This document shows, piece by piece, positions 60,747-64,000 of a DNA stretch of 64,000 bases. Every line of letters starts with the position of its first letter. Position 1 is the stretch's first letter. This stretch comes from Herbihabitans rhizosphaerae (lineage in GTDB: Bacteria > Actinomycetota > Actinomycetes > Mycobacteriales > Pseudonocardiaceae). A program made the translations under genes and the position numbers. The stretch covers positions 1 to 64,000 of the forward strand of contig NZ_SGWQ01000013.1 in assembly GCF_004216555.1 (NCBI RefSeq), read 5' to 3'. Below the pieces are notes generated by a model that saw only the letters and a program-made list of their open reading frames with translations, did no database searches and was not told the DNA's origin.

Positions 60747-60788
60747 CGGGCGACGTGGTCTGCGCGTTCCGCAGACACACGTCGCCCG
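60747..60788 (-). terminator. Hairpin terminator downstream of ssrA
   Basis: CGGGCGACGTG (60747-60757) and CACGTCGCCCG (60778-60788) pair perfectly, with an inner GTCTGCG/CGCAGAC stem. In the minus direction TCATTTCTGG follows. It begins 7 bp after the tmRNA 3' end. The rest of the gap from 60613 to 60746 shows a few GC-rich inverted repeats (GGGGCTGGGCCCC) but no gene. Confidence 0.75.
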
Positions 60789-60794
60789 AGACCG

Positions 60795-61164
60795 TGGAGG
60801 TGCCGGGAATCGAACCCGGGTCCTCTGTCGCATTGCCAGGACTTCTCCGTGCGCAGTTCACTGTGCCTCTACTCGGCCCCGCCGGTCACGTGAACAAGCC
60901 GGTGTGACGGGCCCAGCCGCTGTAAGTGTCCCGTCGCGAGTCCGCGGCCAACTCGCGACGGCAAGCCCCCTAGCTGATGCCGGCGACCGGGTCGGGGGCG
61001 ACCCCGGGCCGACAGACTCGCGCTCGCCTCAGGCGGCGAGGGCGAAGTCGCGCTGACTATTAGTCTTGGCGCTTATTGGTTTGCGGCGACGCTTGAGGTG
61101 GCCATCCGCCTGCACCTGCACGCTTCCCCTGACTCAACGTCCAGAGTCGAAACCGTTCACCCCC
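60795..61164 (-). ncRNA. ssrA: tmRNA (transfer-messenger RNA)
   Basis: A 370-nt RNA that rescues stalled ribosomes with SmpB. The 5' end GGGGGTGAACGGTTTCGAC and 3' end CGGGTTCGATTCCCGGCACCTCCA form the tRNA-like part; acceptor arms GGGGGTG/CACCTCC pair with the G-U that directs alanylation. The tag reads AKTNSQRDFALAA then TGA (resume codon GCC), with the usual C-terminal ALAA degron. CCA is not encoded. Its 3' end is the presumed insertion site of the island to the left. smpB lies 820 bp upstream on the same strand. Confidence 0.97.
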
Positions 61165-61327
61165 TTCGTGGGTATCCCAGTAAGGATAACGTCTCGCGGC
61201 CGCGGGATCATTCCAGTTCCACCGGTGGGGCTAGCTCCACCGCCGAGACGGCGGGTATCCCCATGGATCTCCGGCACTCACCGAGAGGATGATCGAGGTC
61301 AGTCGCACGAACGGGGAGATCGTGATC

Positions 61328-61990
61328 ATGGCCGATGTCGAATCGCGCACGTTGCAGCCGGGGCCCATCAGGGCGACGGGGTTCCTGTTGTCCAACATCG
61401 TGTTCGGGGTGATCGGCTTCGGGCTGGTCATGACGACGATCCCGTTCGGCCTGCTCACGCTGGTCTTCTGGGTCGGCATCCTGGTGCTGTGCACCGGCCT
61501 GTTGCTGCTGCGCGGCGCGGCTCAGGTGCACCGCACGTGGCTGCACACCTGGCTCGGCGTGTACATCGCGCGGCCGTACCGGGTGATGCCGACAGGTGCG
61601 GCCGCCCGGCTGCGCACGCTGCTCACCGACGGCGCGACCTGGAAGGACACGATCTACCTGCTGCTGATGTTCCCGATCGGCATGGCCGAGCTAATCGGCG
61701 TGAGCATGCTGTGGGGCATCGGGCTGGGCATGTCCACGATGCCGCTGTACTACGGCCTGTTCGACAAGGGCGACGAGCCGCAGATCTTCCACCCCGACTT
61801 CGTGGTGGACACCTTCGGCGAGGCGATGATCTGCTCGGCGGTGGGCCTGCTGATCCTCTGCATGGCGATCATCGTGGTGCCGGCCGTCGCGAAGGCACAC
61901 GCCAAGTTCGCGGTGTGGATGCTCGGCCCGAGCCGCAAGATCATGAACGGCGACCGGGAGAGCACGCCGCGGGCCGCCGCACTCGTCTAG
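61328..61990 (+). CDS. Putative-sensor domain membrane protein
   Basis: 220 residues, four or more membrane helices: [43 protein letters not shown], then a cytoplasmic [47 protein letters not shown] loop, and C-terminal helices up to [13 protein letters not shown]. It matches the putative-sensor domain that normally forms the N-terminus of actinobacterial histidine kinases, here without a kinase domain. ATG at 61328 with GGGGAG upstream is preferred to 61289. Reads between ssrA and smpB on the opposite strand; overlaps the smpB 3' end by 4 bp. Confidence 0.75.
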   Translation: MADVESRTLQPGPIRATGFLLSNIVFGVIGFGLVMTTIPFGLLTLVFWVGILVLCTGLLLLRGAAQVHRTWLHTWLGVYIARPYRVMPTGAAARLRTLLTDGATWKDTIYLLLMFPIGMAELIGVSMLWGIGLGMSTMPLYYGLFDKGDEPQIFHPDFVVDTFGEAMICSAVGLLILCMAIIVVPAVAKAHAKFAVWMLGPSRKIMNGDRESTPRAAALV

Positions 61991-62463
61991 TCGATACCTT
62001 TCGCGGCACGTCCGGCGGCGCGCACCATCTCCCGCCGGGCGTCCCGCTTGGCCAGGTCCTGCCGCTTGTCGTAGGACTTCTTGCCCTTCGCGAGCGCGAT
62101 CTCGACCTTGACCTTGCCGTCGGAGAAATACAGCGACAGCGGCACCAGCGACAGGCCGCTCTCCTTGGTCTTGCCGATCAGCCGCAGGATCTCCTGCTTG
62201 TGCAGCAACAGTTTCCGGTGCCGGCGCGGCTCGTGGTTGGTCCACGTGCCCTGGTCGTACTCCGGGATGTGCAGGTTGCGCAGCCACACCTCGCCGTCGT
62301 CCACGGTGGCGAACGCGTCGGCCATGGAGGCGCGGCCGGCGCGCAGGCTCTTCACCTCGGTGCCGACGAGCACGATCCCGGCCTCGTAGGTGTCCAGGAT
62401 CGTGTAGTCGTGCCGCGCCTTGCGGTTCGACACGATCACCTTCTGTCCACGTTCCCTGGGCAT
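61987..62463 (-). CDS. smpB: SsrA-binding protein SmpB
   Basis: 158 residues, standard length. [36 protein letters not shown] at the N-terminus, [33 protein letters not shown], and the basic C-terminal tail ([26 protein letters not shown]) that mimics mRNA in the decoding centre. Partner of the ssrA gene just downstream. Upstream ftsX ends 46 bp before its start on the same strand, the usual ftsE-ftsX-smpB-ssrA order. Confidence 0.97.
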   Translation of the reverse strand: MPRERGQKVIVSNRKARHDYTILDTYEAGIVLVGTEVKSLRAGRASMADAFATVDDGEVWLRNLHIPEYDQGTWTNHEPRRHRKLLLHKQEILRLIGKTKESGLSLVPLSLYFSDGKVKVEIALAKGKKSYDKRQDLAKRDARREMVRAAGRAAKGID

Positions 62464-62509
62464 GGCGACACCCTACGTGTTCGCCGGCGGTGGGTGCGAC
62501 ACGATTCCG

Positions 62510-63421
62510 CTAACGCCGGACATAGAGCCGCAGTGTCACGTATCCGGTGACCGCGGAGATCAATATCGCGGTCAGCACCAGCCACGGTGTCACCGCGACC
62601 ACGTCCACGCCTCGGATCGGACTGATGATGTTCGGATCGATCAGCTTGCCGTTGCCGATCACTTCGTCGAAGAACCACGACTTGACGCCGACCAGCAGAC
62701 CGATCGCGGCGATCGCGCCGATCACGCCGGCGACCACCGCCTCGAGCAGGAACGGGAGCTGGGTGTACCAGCGGGTCGCGCCCACCAGTCGCATGATGCC
62801 GACCTCGGTCCGTCTGGTGTACGCGGACACCTGGACGGTATTGGAGATCAACAACAGCGCGGCGATGGCCTGCACGATCGCGGCGACGAACGCCAGCGCC
62901 TGGATACCGCCGAGCGCGTCGAAGAACTTGTCGAGGAAGTCGCTCTGGTCGACCACCTTGTCCACACCGGGCTGGGTGGCGTAGGTCTGCGCGATCACCT
63001 CGGGCCGGTCCGGATTCTTCAGTTTGACCTGCAGTGACGCGGGCAGCGCCTCTGGTCTGGCGACCTGCACCAGCTCCGGCTGCCCCTCGAAGATCCGCCT
63101 GAACCGCTCGTAGGCCTGCTCACGGCTTTCGAACACCACCTCGTCGATGACGTCGGTGTTGCTCTCCAGCTCGGCCTTGAGGCGCTTGCACGGGTCCTGC
63201 GTGCAGGTCTTGTCCTTATCCCCGACGTCGTTGGTGAGGAAGATGTGCACCTGGAGCTTGTCCTGGTACAGCTCCTGGGTGTTGTCGATCATGCGGACCA
63301 CGAGCATGCCGCTGCCGAGCAGGGTGAGCGAGATCGCGGTCGTGATGATCATCGCGATGGTCATCGTGACGTTCCGGCGCAGGCCGGTGACGACCTCGCT
63401 GAACACGAAACTTGCGCGCAT
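62510..63421 (-). CDS. ftsX: Cell division ABC permease FtsX
   Basis: 303 residues with the FtsX topology: cytoplasmic start FSEVVTGLRRNVTMTIAMIITTAISLTLLGSG (helix 1), a large extracytoplasmic loop (~45-170; two Cys at CTQDPC) that in actinobacteria activates a peptidoglycan hydrolase such as RipC, then three C-terminal helices (GIQALAFVAAIVQAIAALLLISNTV; PFLLEAVVAGVIGAIAAIGLLVG; VVAVTPWLVLTAILISAVTGYVTL). FtsE is immediately upstream (42-bp gap), forming the FtsEX complex. Confidence 0.95.
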   Translation of the reverse strand: MRASFVFSEVVTGLRRNVTMTIAMIITTAISLTLLGSGMLVVRMIDNTQELYQDKLQVHIFLTNDVGDKDKTCTQDPCKRLKAELESNTDVIDEVVFESREQAYERFRRIFEGQPELVQVARPEALPASLQVKLKNPDRPEVIAQTYATQPGVDKVVDQSDFLDKFFDALGGIQALAFVAAIVQAIAALLLISNTVQVSAYTRRTEVGIMRLVGATRWYTQLPFLLEAVVAGVIGAIAAIGLLVGVKSWFFDEVIGNGKLIDPNIISPIRGVDVVAVTPWLVLTAILISAVTGYVTLRLYVRR

Positions 63422-63463
63422 CGGTGCGGTTGTCCTCGGGGATCGGGGGCGGGGGCGGGTTGG

Positions 63464-64000
63464 TCAGCGGCCGACGCCGTAGACGCCGCGTGCGTCGTCG
63501 CGGATGACCTTGCCGAGGCTCAGCTCGACCACACGCCGCCGCATCGAGTCCACGATCGAATGGTCGTGGGTGGCCATCAGCACCGTGGTGCCCGTGCGGT
63601 TGATCCGCTCGAGCAGCAGCATGATGTCCTGGCTGGTGTCCGGGTCCAGGTTTCCGGTCGGCTCGTCGGCCAGCAGCATCAGCGGCCGGTTGACGAACGC
63701 GCGCGCGATCGCGACACGCTGCTGCTCGCCGCCGGACAGCTCGTTCGGCATCCGGTCGGCTTTTCCTTCCAGGCCAACGAGTTCGAGCACCTCGGGCACG
63801 ACCTTCTTGATCGTGTGCTTCGGCTTGCCGATCACCTCGAGCGCGAACGCCACGTTCTCGGCGACCGTCTTGTTGGTCAGCAGGCGGAAGTCCTGGAACA
63901 CGCAGCCGATGGACTGGCGCAGGCGGGGGACCCTGCGCCGGGCCATGCGGGCGACGTCGAAGTTGGCCACGTAGACCCGGCCCTTGGTGGGCACTTCCTC
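63464..64000 (-). CDS. ftsE: Cell division ATPase FtsE (3' part only; start beyond window)
   Basis: The C-terminal ~178 residues of FtsE, beginning inside the ATPase at [16 protein letters not shown]. Seen: Q-loop [13 protein letters not shown], signature [19 protein letters not shown], Walker [16 protein letters not shown] and H-loop [12 protein letters not shown]. Walker A lies past 64000. With FtsX it powers peptidoglycan hydrolase activation at division. Stop at 63464, 42 bp before ftsX. Confidence 0.95.
   Translation of the reverse strand, partial: EEVPTKGRVYVANFDVARMARRRVPRLRQSIGCVFQDFRLLTNKTVAENVAFALEVIGKPKHTIKKVVPEVLELVGLEGKADRMPNELSGGEQQRVAIARAFVNRPLMLLADEPTGNLDPDTSQDIMLLLERINRTGTTVLMATHDHSIVDSMRRRVVELSLGKVIRDDARGVYGVGR

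Noticed and set aside
37547-60801. Phage- or ICE-type integrase, excisionase or transposase within the island
   Set aside because: No tyrosine or serine recombinase, DDE transposase or terminal inverted repeat was recognised; the HTH protein at 44884 fits an antitoxin better than an excisionase.
1-64000. CRISPR array
   Set aside because: No regularly spaced direct repeats were seen; the short repeats found are operators, a Pro-rich coding repeat and T-arm copies.

Overview
The window is high-GC actinobacterial DNA. The AHBA (3-amino-5-hydroxybenzoate) genes, the SARP and Scr1/DUF397 regulators, a standalone putative-sensor membrane protein and the ssrA-smpB-ftsX-ftsE neighbourhood point to a filamentous actinomycete, probably a member of the Pseudonocardiales. 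The genus is an inference. The window holds three kinds of DNA: the edge of an ansamycin gene cluster (1-13.5 kb), ordinary chromosome (14.7-37.5 kb and 60.8-64 kb), and a defence island (about 37.5-60.8 kb).

1-13.5 kb, AHBA/ansamycin cluster. The first gene (minus strand, running off the left end) is the start of a modular polyketide synthase. Its loading module is an acyl-CoA-ligase-like A domain, a dead ketoreductase remnant and an ACP, followed by the first KS, as in rifamycin-type synthases. Next come a lone LanB C-terminal (SpaB_C)-like protein, aminoDHQ synthase (rifG), the rifK-rifL-rifM operon, aminoDHQ dehydratase (rifJ), an aminoshikimate/quinate dehydrogenase (rifI) and a very large SARP-cyclase-like-ATPase regulator. 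The kinase (rifN), aminoDAHP synthase (rifH), amide synthase and later PKS genes are not here and should lie to the left. A decayed AfsR-type regulator and a tRNA-Ala(GGC) with a good terminator mark the right edge.

14.9-37.5 kb, ordinary chromosome. It contains a PaaK-like CoA ligase, a DsbA/MauE membrane redox pair, HrpB helicase, a GNAT enzyme, an iron-box-controlled flavin monooxygenase, a YdbS/YdbT PH-domain pair, a long-chain acyl-CoA ligase and two MFS exporters (one divergent from an HxlR regulator). These are followed by a secreted S8 protease with an altered oxyanion residue, an ArsR-SRPBCC-RibD operon, a frameshifted SGNH hydrolase, a secreted SNase-fold protein without its active-site acids, and a TetR/hydrolase divergent pair. 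Several divergent promoters carry clear palindromic operators.

37.5-60.8 kb, defence island. The four core genes of a class 1 DISARM phage-defence system (drmD, drmMI, drmA, drmB) lie on the minus strand in canonical order. They are split by a 2.6-kb block with an Scr1-type XRE regulator/DUF397 pair, a palindromic operator, two small unknown proteins and an HTH antitoxin whose PIN toxin is reduced to a stub. No drmC was recognised; a DUF4365 nuclease-like gene and an unknown partner occupy that end. A RelE-fold/UvrD helicase fusion and a DUF262/AlbA_2 fusion complete the island. It sits immediately downstream of the tmRNA gene ssrA, and a T-arm-like copy resembling the ssrA 3' end lies at its far edge. 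This suggests ssrA was the insertion site, although no integrase is present.

60.8-64 kb: ssrA, a putative-sensor membrane protein, smpB, ftsX and the 3' part of ftsE, a standard actinobacterial housekeeping block.
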